A program made the position numbers and the translations under genes. The notes beneath the pieces are model-generated. The model saw only the letters and a program-made list of their open reading frames with translations, searched no databases and was not told the DNA's origin. From Desulfofustis sp964433645 (GTDB lineage: Bacteria; Desulfobacterota; Desulfobulbia; Desulfobulbales; Desulfocapsaceae), in NCBI GenBank assembly GCA_964433645.1, contig CAYSSK010000042.1, positions 1 through 30,542 of the forward strand: a stretch of DNA of 30,542 bases. The letters are read 5' to 3'. Below, piece after piece: positions 1-8,053 of the stretch (position 1 is the first letter of the stretch; each line of letters begins with the position of its first letter).

Positions 1-2695
1 GGACATAGCGGCTGATTGTTTTCTGCACCTCCACCAGCAGAAATACCGCGCAACCGATCGCCGCGGCGAGCAGCCAGTGGCGGATCGCCAGGTCGGCCGA
101 GCCGAACCAGAGCTGCATCAGCGGCGCATGGGTAAAAAGAGCCTGGAAAGCGAGCAGCAGGCCGACCGCCACCCAGACTGCCGGGTTGGCGAACCACAAC
201 GACAGCCGCAGACTCGACTGCTCGATAAACCGGGCGTTGAACAGGTAGAACACCTGGCCGAAGACCAGGGTGTTGACCGCCATGGTCCGCGCCTGCTCGA
301 TCGGCATCTGCCAGCTGCGGGCCGACAGGAAGACGGCGATGGTGGCGCTGCCGATCAGCAGCGAGACGACCCCGATGCGCCAGACCAATACGGGGCCGAG
401 AATCGGTTCGTCGGCACGGCGCGGCGGCCGGGCCATCACGCCCGGCTCCGTCGGCTCGAAGGCCAGGGCCAGGGCCAGGGTCACCGCGGTCACCATATTG
501 ACCCAGAGGATCTGCACCGGAGTCAACGGCAGCACCAGGCCGAACAGGACCGCCGCCAGGATGACCAGCCCTTCGGCGCCGTTGGTCGGCAGCACGAAAA
601 GGATCGCCTTGCGCAGGTTGTCATAGATGGTGCGGCCCTCTTCCACGGCCCGCTCGATGGAGAGGAAATTGTCGTCGGCCAGCACGATGTCGGCGGCCTC
701 CTTGGTGGCCTCGGTGCCCTTGATGCCCATGGCCACTCCGACGTCGGCCCGCTTCAGCGCCGGGGCGTCGTTGACCCCGTCACCGGTCATCGCGACCACC
801 TCGCCGTTGGCCTGCAGCGCCTTGACCAACCGCAGTTTATGTTCCGGACTGGTGCGGGCGAAGATGCCGTGCTCGGCGGCCAGAGTGCGCAGCGTCTCGT
901 CGGACGCCTCTTCCAACTCGCTGCCCTCGACGGCCCGGCCGTCGCCCTCGAGCAGGCCCATTTCCCTGCCGATGGCCAGTGCGGTGCCGGCGTGGTCGCC
1001 GGTGATCATCTTGACCCTGATGCCGGCCTGCCGACAGATCCGGATCGCTTCGATCGCCTCGGGCCGTGGGGGGTCGATAATGCCGACCACCCCGTAGAAC
1101 TCCAGATCCTGGTCGATGTCCGCCAGTGTCAGGCGATCACCCACTGAATCCGGCGCCGGACGCCCCGCCGCGGCCAGGACTCGTAGCCCCTGGTTGCTCA
1201 GATCCTCGATCCGCTCTTCCCAGAACGAACGGTCGAGCGTTTCCGGAGTACCGTCGGCGGATCGCTGCCGCCGGCAACGATCGAGCAGTCGGTCCGACGC
1301 ACCTTTGACCAGGATCTGCAGCGAATCGTCGGGAAACCGGTTCAAGGTGGCCATGAACTTGTTCTCCGACTCGAACGGGATGACATCGACTCGCCGATAG
1401 CCGTCGAGCGAGAAACCGGCCTTGCCGGCAAGGGCGCTCAAGGCCCCTTCAGTCGGCTCGCCGAGCACCCGCCATCGTCCGCCTTCCTCGATCAATTCGC
1501 TATCGTTGCAAACGGCCATGGCCGTCACCAGCGGTTGCAGGTCGATACGTTCGGACAATGATATCGGCCCACCGTCCGCCTCGATCGCCCCCTCCGGGGC
1601 ATAGCCGGTTCCTTCAACCATATAAGCGCTTGCCGCCGTCACCACCTCGCGGACGGTCATCTCATTTTTGGTCAGGGTACCGGTCTTATCGGAACAGATC
1701 ACCGTGACTGCGCCGAGGGTCTCGATGGCGTTGAGTTTCCTGGTGATCGCCCGGCGCTTGGCCATGCGCTGCACACCGAGGGCCAGCGTGATCGTCAGAA
1801 TGGCCGGCAACCCTTCGGGAATGGCGGCCACCGCAAAACCGATGGCGGCGAACAGCAGCTCGGTGAGGTCGAAACCGTGCAGCAGCCGACCGATCAGCAT
1901 CAACAGCAGCGCCAGGACGACAATCGCCCCCGAAAGGACCGTGCCGAATCGATTCATCTGCCGGGTCAGCGGTGTGGCCAGCTTTTCCACGCCGGCAATC
2001 ATCTCGGTAATCCGGCCGATCTCGGTGGCTCCGCCCGTGGCGGCCACCACGCCGACGCCTCGCCCGCCGGCCACCAAGGTGCCGGAGTAGGCCATGCAGG
2101 AGCGATCGCCGATACCGGCGTCGTCATCGACCGGATCGATCTGTTTTTCGCTCGGCTCCGACTCACCGGTCAAGGCCGATTCCTCGACGCGCAGATTGAC
2201 CGTTTCAAACAAACGCAGATCGGCAGGCACCCGATCCCCGGAGCGAAGCCGGACGACATCGCCGGGCACCAGCTGGTCGGCCGCCATCTCCTGCCAGCTG
2301 CCGTCCCGTCGCACCCGGGCCTGCGGCGACAGCATTTTCCGGATGCCGGCCAGCGCCTGCTCGGCCTTGCCTTCCTGGATAAAGCCGATGATCGCATTGA
2401 TCAGCACCACCCCGAGGATAACCCCGGTATCGATCCAGTGTTCCAGCAGCGCGGTGATGACCGCCGCTGCCAGCAACACATAGATCAGCATATCGTGAAA
2501 GTGTTTGAAAAACCGCTTCAGCAGCGGCTCCGGCGGTGGTTCCGGCAACCGGTTCGGGCCGGTATCGGCCAGGCGCTCGGCCGCCGTTTCCGAAGAGAGA
2601 CCGTTCTTGTCGCTGCTCAGTCGCTCCAGCGCCTGATCTGCCGGCATCGTGTGAAACGCGTCGTGTCGTGCGGACGTGCCCGTGCTTTCTTCCAT
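1..2695 (-). CDS. Cation-transporting P-type ATPase (partial, C-terminus off the left edge)
   Basis: An ATP-driven cation pump of the inner membrane. The open frame starts at ATG 2695 behind AAGAGAG and stays open for 898 codons to the window edge. The family is about 900 residues, so only a few C-terminal residues should be missing. The N-terminal cation ATPase domain contains FHTMPADQALERL. The actuator motif LTGES follows. The phosphorylation motif DKTGTLT lies at 1670-1690 (Asp336). The ATP domain has MITGD, and the hinge has TGDGVNDAP. M4 carries PEGLPA, as in Ca2+-type (P2) pumps. M6 reads NMVTAVT and lacks the Asp of the SERCA motif NxxTD, so the transported ion (Ca2+, Na+, K+ or other) cannot be named. 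The gene is monocistronic as far as seen and its upstream region holds the repeats. Confidence 0.93.
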   Translation of the reverse strand, partial: MEESTGTSARHDAFHTMPADQALERLSSDKNGLSSETAAERLADTGPNRLPEPPPEPLLKRFFKHFHDMLIYVLLAAAVITALLEHWIDTGVILGVVLINAIIGFIQEGKAEQALAGIRKMLSPQARVRRDGSWQEMAADQLVPGDVVRLRSGDRVPADLRLFETVNLRVEESALTGESEPSEKQIDPVDDDAGIGDRSCMAYSGTLVAGGRGVGVVAATGGATEIGRITEMIAGVEKLATPLTRQMNRFGTVLSGAIVVLALLLMLIGRLLHGFDLTELLFAAIGFAVAAIPEGLPAILTITLALGVQRMAKRRAITRKLNAIETLGAVTVICSDKTGTLTKNEMTVREVVTAASAYMVEGTGYAPEGAIEADGGPISLSERIDLQPLVTAMAVCNDSELIEEGGRWRVLGEPTEGALSALAGKAGFSLDGYRRVDVIPFESENKFMATLNRFPDDSLQILVKGASDRLLDRCRRQRSADGTPETLDRSFWEERIEDLSNQGLRVLAAAGRPAPDSVGDRLTLADIDQDLEFYGVVGIIDPPRPEAIEAIRICRQAGIRVKMITGDHAGTALAIGREMGLLEGDGRAVEGSELEEASDETLRTLAAEHGIFARTSPEHKLRLVKALQANGEVVAMTGDGVNDAPALKRADVGVAMGIKGTEATKEAADIVLADDNFLSIERAVEEGRTIYDNLRKAILFVLPTNGAEGLVILAAVLFGLVLPLTPVQILWVNMVTAVTLALALAFEPTEPGVMARPPRRADEPILGPVLVWRIGVVSLLIGSATIAVFLSARSWQMPIEQARTMAVNTLVFGQVFYLFNARFIEQSSLRLSLWFANPAVWVAVGLLLAFQALFTHAPLMQLWFGSADLAIRHWLLAAAIGCAVFLLVEVQKTISRYV

Positions 2696-3053
2696 AACCC
2701 AGCTCTCTTCTTTCTGCGCCCCGAAACGGTGCAATGGCTGTCATATGGTTCGCCAGGCGCCCGGTTTTGATGGCCCTCATCGAGGGTTCTGCTCAGCCAT
2801 GACCGGGCAGACCGATGAGCTTTCGGTCGTGCTTGGCAAACTATCGGCAGTTCCCAGTCACTGTAAGATCATCGTGGCACTTTTGCCAGTCTTCTCTGCC
2901 TCCCTGTGAGCGAAGCATAGACCGAGCAGTGAAGATCGCCGCCGCAGCCGGCAGGACGGGTCGGCTGGACCGGAGGATGAACAATGGCAAAACCCGGCAG
3001 GACGGAGGATCGGGCCGGGAGCGGTACGGTAGGGATGGTTGGTTGGCGAGGGC

Positions 3054-3331
3054 AGGTTAGGTTGCAGAGACAAGTTAGGTTGCGGAGGACAGGTTAGGTT
3101 GCGGAGCACAGGTTAGGTTGCGGAGGACAGGNNNNNNNNNNNNNNNNNNNNNNNNNNNNNNNNNNNNNNNNNNNNNNNNNNNNNNNNNNNNNNNNNNNNN
3201 NNNNNNNNNNNNNNNNNNNNNNNNNNNNNNNAGGTTGCGGAGGACAGGTTAGGTTGCGGAGCACAGGTTAGGTTGCGGAGGACAGGATAGGTTGCGGAGG
3301 ACAGGTTAGGTTGCGGAGGACAGGTTGAAAA
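3054..3331. repeat. 19-bp tandem repeat array spanning the gap
   Basis: The unit is AGGTTAGGTTGCGGAGGAC, with a GCAC variant at the end of some units. About three and a half units precede the gap (3054-3131) and about four and a half follow it (3232-3321). The GGAC and GCAC forms tend to alternate on both sides. The first unit is 18 bp and the most diverged. The true copy number is unknown because assembly failed inside the array. The units are contiguous without unique spacers, so this is not a CRISPR array. Confidence 0.9.
3132..3231. other. Assembly gap (100 Ns)
   Basis: Exactly 100 consecutive Ns, the usual placeholder for a gap of unknown size. The same 19-bp repeat stands on both sides, so the gap was most likely caused by the array. 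Confidence 0.97.
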
Positions 3332-3345
3332 CCTGTCCCGCCGTT
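3308..3345. repeat. Dispersed repeat, copy 1, with 9-bp hairpin
   Basis: This segment begins as a last array unit and runs through a foldback into CCCGCCGTT. The hairpin is GGACAGGTT (3318-3326), loop GAA, AACCTGTCC (3330-3338). A diverged second copy lies at 30452-30488. It is downstream of yedF on the minus strand and could act as an RNA hairpin there, but no U-tract follows, so calling it a terminator would be weak. Confidence 0.75.
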
Positions 3346-3411
3346 TATTGAGATGGCGCCGTTTATTGAGATGGCGCCGTTTATTGAGATGGCGCCGTTG
3401 ATCGAGATGGC
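3340..3411. repeat. 18-bp tandem repeat, four copies
   Basis: GCCGTTTATTGAGATGGC occurs three times exactly (3340, 3358, 3376), followed by one diverged copy at 3394 (GTTGATCGAG). It starts inside the tail of the dispersed repeat and ends 17 bp from the yedF stop codon. The 18-bp period keeps a reading frame, but no gene context supports translation. Confidence 0.92.
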
Positions 3412-3427
3412 GCCGGTGGTTAGAGAT

Positions 3428-4045
3428 TTAGCCGAGGGTGATGACCGAGTCGGCGAGTTGCATCGCGGTGACGATGTCGAGCATATTGGTGGTCTGGCCC
3501 ACCTGTTTTTCAGCGGTCAGGTTGAAGTGTTCCAGACAGGTGCCGCAGGCGAGGATGAGCAGGCCGTTCTTTTCATAGACCTGCAGCTCGTCGAGTACCG
3601 GGGAACCGGTCACGGTCAGTTTAACGCCGCCGTTGATAAACACCAGCCGCCAGAGATCGGGCCCCATTTCCTTGAGGGTATTCAGATAACTGATCAACAG
3701 TTTTTCGCCGAGCACGTCATCACCGCGCCCCATTGCCGTGGCGGCGACGACCACCATGATTTTCCGGGCGCCGGCGGCCGGTGCCCGGCCCGGTGTCGGC
3801 TGCGGGGCCGGGGTGTTTGCGGCGCCGGCGGCGGCGGTGGCGGTAATAATCCAGTCGCTCCCTGCTGCTGCCGAATCGACACCAAAGCCGCGGGATTGCA
3901 GGAAGCGCGAGACGTTTTCCCGGGCCGCATCGTTGTCGACCTGGACCGTCAGCGACTGCGGCGGTATATCACTTTCCAGGGCATCCTTGACGAGCAGTAC
4001 CGGAGATGGACAGGTCAGCCCCCGGGCGTCGAGATTTTTATCCAT
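3428..4045 (-). CDS. yedF: YedF: TusA-like/DsrE-like selenium metabolism protein
   Basis: A 205-residue protein of the sulfurtransferase-like YedF family, linked to selenium metabolism by its usual co-occurrence with selD. The N-terminal TusA-like domain (about 1-75) has the LTCPSPVLLVK motif, with the putative active Cys12 in the CPxP setting. An Ala/Pro-rich linker follows. The C-terminal DsrE-like domain (about 110-205) ends in ILACGTCLEHFNL and VGQTTNMLDIVTAMQLADSV, typical of the family. I chose ATG 4045 because AAGG sits 8 nt upstream; ATG 4051 (MVMDKN) is an alternative. It lies 14 bp downstream of selD on the same strand and is surely co-transcribed. The biochemical role is not established. 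Confidence 0.93.
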   Translation of the reverse strand: MDKNLDARGLTCPSPVLLVKDALESDIPPQSLTVQVDNDAARENVSRFLQSRGFGVDSAAAGSDWIITATAAAGAANTPAPQPTPGRAPAAGARKIMVVVAATAMGRGDDVLGEKLLISYLNTLKEMGPDLWRLVFINGGVKLTVTGSPVLDELQVYEKNGLLILACGTCLEHFNLTAEKQVGQTTNMLDIVTAMQLADSVITLG

Positions 4046-4059
4046 AACCATCCTTATTC

Positions 4060-5106
4060 TCAAGTGATAATGAGTTTTTCCCGACCGGCATCGATAACTT
4101 CGCCGATGGCTGCCGCCCGCTTGATGCCGGCCGATCGCAGCTGGTCGAGCGTACCCTCGAGGGTTTCGGCGGGACAACCGAACAGCAGGCCGCCGGAGGT
4201 CTGCGGATCGAAGAAAACGTCGAGCAGGATCGGATCGACGCCCGGCTGCAAATCGACCAGCTGCCCGCGGAAGGCCTTGTTGCGGTAGGCGCCGGCCGGC
4301 ACGAGGCCGATGCGGGCGAACTCCAGGGCCTCGGCAAGCAGTGGTACCCGGGCACTGTCGATCCGTACGGCGGTGCCGGTACCGTCGATCATCTCGGCCA
4401 GGTGCCCGAGCAGGCCGAAACCGGAAATGTCGGTGCAGGCGGAAACGGCGCAGCCGGTCATGATCCCGGCCGCCGTGTCGTTCAGCGCGGCCATCTGCTC
4501 GGTGACCTCGGCCACCGTCTGCTCCGCGGCAAGCCCGCCTTTTATCGCGGTGTTGATGATGCCGGTGCCGAGCGGTTTGGTCAGAATCAGTCGATCGCCG
4601 GGACGCAGGCCCCGGTTGGCGAGAATTCGTTGGGGGTGGATGAACCCGGTAACCGAGAGACCGTATTTGAACTCGTCGTCCTCGATACTGTGACCGCCGA
4701 TCAGGGCCACACCGGCCCGTTTCAGCGTCTCCATGCCGCCGGCCAGGGTCTGGCGCAATACCTCCATCGGCAGTTTCTGCACCGGAAAGGCGACGATGTT
4801 CATCGCCGTTTTCGGCCGGCCGCCCATCGCGTAGACATCGGACAGGGCGTTGGCCGCGGCGATCCGGCCGAAGGCAAAGGGATCATCGACGATCGGGGTG
4901 AAAAAATCGACGGTCTGGATCAGGGCCAGTTCCTCGGAAACCTGGTACACCCCCGCATCATCACCGGTACCGATACCGATCAGCACCCGCTCGTCGGTCG
5001 GTATCTCCAGTCCGCACAATGCCTGGTCCAGGTCCCCTGGCGCCAGCTTGGACGCTCAACCGGCGCCTTTGACGGTTCGAGTCAGCTTGATGTGTTCTTC
5101 GCTCAT
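4060..5106 (-). CDS. selD: SelD selenide, water dikinase (selenophosphate synthase), selenocysteine-containing
   Basis: Makes selenophosphate from selenide and ATP, the selenium donor for selenocysteine and selenouridine. The start is ATG 5106. Codon 17 is an in-frame TGA at 5056-5058 within KGAG-U-ASK. E. coli SelD has its catalytic Cys at position 17, so the TGA is read as selenocysteine. The essential Lys follows at 20, and GTGDDAGVY supplies the Asp-rich metal/ATP site. With the TGA read through, the protein has 348 residues against 347 in E. coli. Automatic callers that stop at TGA would start the gene near 5019 and lose the active site. It is the first gene of selD-yedF, divergent from the FecCD-type operon. 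Confidence 0.95.
5026..5053 (-). promoter_or_regulatory. Candidate bacterial SECIS hairpin in selD
   Basis: Two bases after the selD UGA, the mRNA can pair GUCCA with UGGAC. An inner CUG/CAG stem closes a GCGC loop about 15 nt after the UGA. This position, inside the coding region just 3' of UGA, is where bacterial SECIS elements for SelB lie. The fold was judged by eye only. Confidence 0.5.
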
Positions 5107-5457
5107 CGTTTCATTCCTGTGGGGTTTCTTCTTTGATAAAAGTACTAGCACATGTCGATCCGGCGCGCCAATAGATGTTGCCAATGGCTGGCGATAGACG
5201 GATCGGAATCGCCGATAGCACACCCGGCGGAAGACACCGGCAGGAAGCCCCGGTAATACGGGTTGTCGCAAAATATGATTTGCCTTGACCGGCACCGCTC
5301 CCTATGTTATGAGCGAACACGCATAATAAAAATTGCAACATCTTCATATCGGCAACAATTATGTCCTTCCTGCTGAAATCAATCATCCTTTCTTCTCAAA
5401 TGAGCCGGCTGTTCGGCCATTTGGCCTTTGCCCCGATCCCGCTGCGCTCAGCCCGCC
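5107..5457. promoter_or_regulatory. Divergent intergenic region selD / FecCD-type permease
   Basis: This 351-bp stretch separates selD (left) from the permease operon (right). A plausible sigma-70 promoter for the right operon is TTGACC (5285-5290), 17-bp spacer, TATGAG (5308-5313), giving a leader of about 140 nt. Inside the leader a 35-codon frame (5361-5468, MSFLLKSIIL...) ends overlapping the permease start. It could be a leader peptide or chance. For selD a weak minus-strand pair, TTGGCG (5168-5173) and TAGTAC after 18 bp, is possible. I looked for a cobalamin or Moco riboswitch and found no convincing core. Confidence 0.4.
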
Positions 5458-6531
5458 ATGCACCTTGACCACGGCACTGTTCCCGACGCCTACCAGGACT
5501 ATATCGGCAGAAAAATCAGCCTGATCCTGGTTCTTGCGGTCGCGCTGCTGCTGGCACTGCTGGTCGCCATCTCCCTGGGGGCGGCTCGGCTGCCCATCGC
5601 CGATGTGGCCCGCGCCCTGGTCGGGGCGGAAACATCGCGGCAAGTCGAGGCGATCGTGTGGAACATCAGACTGCCGCAGGCATCGGCGGCGATGGCCAGC
5701 GGCGCCGGCCTGGCCGTCGCCGGAGCGGTAATGCAGTCGATCCTGCGCAACCCGCTCGGCTCCCCGTTCACGCTTGGCATTTCCCACGCGGCCGCATTCG
5801 GCGCCGCCCTGTCGGTCATGCTGCTCGGCAGCGGCACCATGACGTCGACCAGCGTCGGCGCCGTCTCGATCACCAATCCCTATCTGACCACCGGTTCCGC
5901 GTTTGTCTTCAGCCTACTGGCAGCCGCGCTGATCATCGCCATCGCCCGGCTGCGCGGCGCCACCCCCGAGATCATGGTCCTGACCGGCGTTGCCCTCGGC
6001 GCGCTGTTCACCGCCGGCACCATGTTCCTGCAGTTCTTTGCCGACGATGTGCAACTGGCCGCCATGGTCTTCTGGACCTTTGGCGATACCGCCCGGGCCA
6101 GCTGGCCGGAACTTGTGTTCATCGCCATTGTTTTGGCCGGCTGCACTGTGTATTTTCTGCTCAATTGCTGGAACTACAATGCCATCGACACCGGAGACGA
6201 AACCGCCAAGGGACTTGGCGTCCGCGTCGATCGCTTGCGCCTGCTCGGGATGCTGCTCGCCTCCCTGCTCACCGCGGTCATTATCGCTTTTCTCGGGATC
6301 ATCGGCTTTATCGGGCTGATCGTCCCGCACCTGGTCCGGCGGTTCATCGGTTCCGACCACCGTTTTCTGCTGCCCGCCTCTCTGCTGGTCGGGGCGCTGC
6401 TGCTGCTGCTCTCCGACACGATGGCCCGGCTGATCCTGATGCCCCATGTGCTGCCGGTTTCGGTGCTCACCGCCTTTCTCGGTGCCCCGGCCTTTTTCTG
6501 GCTCATTATTCGCAGGAGTGCCCACCGATGA
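5458..6531 (+). CDS. FecCD/BtuC-family ABC transporter permease
   Basis: A 357-residue inner-membrane permease of the BtuC/FecCD family, which imports metal chelates, cobalamin, haem or oxyanions (MolB). The start at ATG 5458 (MHLDHGTVPDAYQ) precedes the first membrane span, ISLILVLAVALLLALLVAI. About nine to ten hydrophobic segments follow. Family signatures are RNPLGSPFTLGIS, LTGVALGALF, GFIGLIVPHLVRRFIG (the ATPase-coupling region) and GAPAFFWLII near the C-terminus. The stop overlaps the ATPase start by 4 bp (ATGA). No periplasmic binding protein is adjacent. The FmdE gene downstream makes molybdate/tungstate one possible substrate, but siderophore, haem or cobalamin cannot be excluded. 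Confidence 0.92.
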   Translation: MHLDHGTVPDAYQDYIGRKISLILVLAVALLLALLVAISLGAARLPIADVARALVGAETSRQVEAIVWNIRLPQASAAMASGAGLAVAGAVMQSILRNPLGSPFTLGISHAAAFGAALSVMLLGSGTMTSTSVGAVSITNPYLTTGSAFVFSLLAAALIIAIARLRGATPEIMVLTGVALGALFTAGTMFLQFFADDVQLAAMVFWTFGDTARASWPELVFIAIVLAGCTVYFLLNCWNYNAIDTGDETAKGLGVRVDRLRLLGMLLASLLTAVIIAFLGIIGFIGLIVPHLVRRFIGSDHRFLLPASLLVGALLLLLSDTMARLILMPHVLPVSVLTAFLGAPAFFWLIIRRSAHR

Positions 6532-7292
6532 GTCTTACCATCAAAAAGCTGGCCTTTGCCTACAACGGTTCCCCTGTCCTCCGACAGATCGATCTAACGG
6601 TGGCGCCGGGCGAGCTGCTCGCCATCCTCGGTCCCAACGGGGTGGGCAAAACCACGCTGCTCAAGTGCCTCAACACCATCCACCGCCCATCCGCCGGCGC
6701 GATTTTCGTCGAGAACCGGGATATCTTGAAGATGAAGACCGAACAGGTCGGGCGGCACATCGGCTATGTCGCCCAGCGCACCGAAACGGCCCGGCTCACC
6801 GTCTTCGATACCGTGCTGATGGGGCGCAAACCGCACCTGGGATGGCGGGTCGCCAAGCATGATCTGAAAATCGTCGACGGCGCAGTGTCGCTGCTGGACA
6901 TGGAACACCTGGCGCTGCGCTATATCGACGAGTTGAGCGGCGGAGAGTTGCAGAAGGTCGCCATCGCCCGGGCCCTCGTTCAGGAGCCTCGACTGCTGCT
7001 GCTCGACGAGCCGACCGCCTCGCTCGATCTGAAAAACCAGGTGACCATCCTGTCGATCATCCGCCGGATCGTCACCGAACACCGCATCGCCGCGGTGATG
7101 ACCATGCACGATCTGAACACCGCCCTGCGCTACGGCGATCGCTTCTGTTTTCTGAAAGACGGCCGGATCCACAGTATCGGCTGCAGCGCCGAGCTGACCG
7201 AAGAAATCATCGAGGATGTCTACGGCGTGCCGGTGACCATCCACCGCCTTGACCAACAGACGGTGATCCTTCCGCAGCATAGCGATTATTGA
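6528..7292 (+). CDS. FecE/BtuD-type ABC transporter ATP-binding protein
   Basis: A 254-residue ATPase that powers the preceding permease. It shows Walker A GPNGVGKTT (about residues 34-42), a Q-loop near YVAQRTE, the signature LSGGELQKV, Walker B LLLLDEPTASLD and the switch His in MTMHDLNTALRYGD. It starts within the permease stop codon (ATGA overlap), so translation is coupled. The length and the MGRKPHLGW segment fit the iron-chelate/cobalamin uptake subfamily. Confidence 0.94.
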   Translation: MSLTIKKLAFAYNGSPVLRQIDLTVAPGELLAILGPNGVGKTTLLKCLNTIHRPSAGAIFVENRDILKMKTEQVGRHIGYVAQRTETARLTVFDTVLMGRKPHLGWRVAKHDLKIVDGAVSLLDMEHLALRYIDELSGGELQKVAIARALVQEPRLLLLDEPTASLDLKNQVTILSIIRRIVTEHRIAAVMTMHDLNTALRYGDRFCFLKDGRIHSIGCSAELTEEIIEDVYGVPVTIHRLDQQTVILPQHSDY

Positions 7293-7311
7293 TTATCTCC
7301 AGGAGGCATCC

Positions 7312-7923
7312 ATGAAGTGCAGCTATTCCGCTTCGACCATCGACCGGGTCGTTCATTTCCACGGTCATCGCTGCCCCGGCCTGGCCATCGGCATCCGCGC
7401 CGCCGAACTGGCCGCCCGGGAGTTCCCCGACACCCCGGCCGCCTCGCTGGTCTGCATCACCGAAACCGACATGTGCGGCGTCGACGCCATTCAGTTTCTG
7501 ACCGGCTGCACCTTCGGCAAGGGCAATCTGATTCATCGCGATTACGGCAAAATGGCCTTTTCCTTTTTCGATCGCACCACCGATCGCGGCACCCGCCTGG
7601 TCCTGAAGGATTACCAGACGGACGGCGAGCTGCAGGAAATGACCCGGCTGATGGCCGACGGCATGACCGGCGAATTATCCGACGCCGGCCGACAACGACT
7701 CAGCGAGTTACGGCAGCGCTGCGAAGAGCAGATCATGAGTCTTTCGCTCGACGAGCTCTTTGCCGCTGAGCGGCTCGATCAGGGGCCACCAAGGCCGGCA
7801 CGGATTCTGCAAAGCCTGAGCTGCGCCGCCTGTTCGGAGAAAACCATGGAATCCCGGACCCGTCGGCTCGGTGGGCAGACCCTGTGCATTCCCTGCTTTC
7901 GGAAAATCGAGCAGAAAGAGTAA
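7312..7923 (+). CDS. FmdE family protein with C-terminal zinc-ribbon-like motif
   Basis: A 203-residue protein of the FmdE family, named after a subunit-associated protein of molybdenum formylmethanofuran dehydrogenase. It has FHGHRCPGLAIGIRAAELA near the N-terminus and TDMCGVDAIQFLTGCTFGKGNL, the two hallmark His/Cys blocks. The C-terminus has CAAC-17 residues-CIPC, a probable metal-binding ribbon. AGGAGG stands 5-6 nt before ATG 7312. It follows the ABC ATPase by 19 bp in the same operon. A role in molybdenum/tungsten or other metal handling is inferred from the family and the transporter context; the biochemical activity is unknown. Confidence 0.9.
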   Translation: MKCSYSASTIDRVVHFHGHRCPGLAIGIRAAELAAREFPDTPAASLVCITETDMCGVDAIQFLTGCTFGKGNLIHRDYGKMAFSFFDRTTDRGTRLVLKDYQTDGELQEMTRLMADGMTGELSDAGRQRLSELRQRCEEQIMSLSLDELFAAERLDQGPPRPARILQSLSCAACSEKTMESRTRRLGGQTLCIPCFRKIEQKE

Positions 7924-8053
7924 AGCGCCCTGCCCGCCTCAGCACGCCGCTTGCCGGTGCCCCTCCCCCCGACGCTGCCGCTGCCGGTGAAACACTGAAC
8001 CGTCGGCGCCACTCATCGGGCAGACTCACAATCGTCGGCAGCGCCGGAAAACT

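Larger units (their letters stand above)
2696..3427. other. Repeat-rich intergenic region with scaffold gap
   Basis: No gene is supported here. The right part carries two tandem arrays, a hairpin and a run of 100 Ns, annotated separately. Short open frames across the arrays translate into simple peptide repeats and look spurious. The part next to 2695 should hold the ATPase promoter and its ribosome binding site (AAGAGAG), but I see no convincing -35/-10 pair. Confidence 0.7.

Noticed and set aside
77..1147. 356-codon plus-strand open frame opposite the P-type ATPase
   Set aside because: The minus strand here encodes ATPase motifs (TGDGVNDAP, MITGD, M6); the plus frame is a low-complexity Gln/Asp/Arg-rich shadow.
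2205..2780. 191-codon minus-strand frame around the ATPase start
   Set aside because: It is one frame off the real ATPase N-terminus, which reads MEESTGTSARHDAFHTMPAD from ATG 2695 and continues into conserved motifs.
2858..3109. 83-codon minus-strand frame over the 19-bp repeats
   Set aside because: It translates the tandem array into NLxxxPN-type repeats and has no SD or homology.
3054..3331. Possible CRISPR array
   Set aside because: Units of 19 bp are contiguous with no variable spacers and no cas genes nearby; it is a plain tandem repeat.
5107..5457. Cobalamin or molybdenum-cofactor riboswitch upstream of the FecCD-type permease
   Set aside because: Some GC-rich inverted segments and a weak B12-box-like CCGGCGGAAGACACCGG are present, but the conserved riboswitch core elements are not seen.
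5658..6527. Long plus-strand frame running into the ABC ATPase
   Set aside because: It is an out-of-frame shadow of the permease that happens to be in frame with the ATPase; the ATPase starts at ATG 6528.
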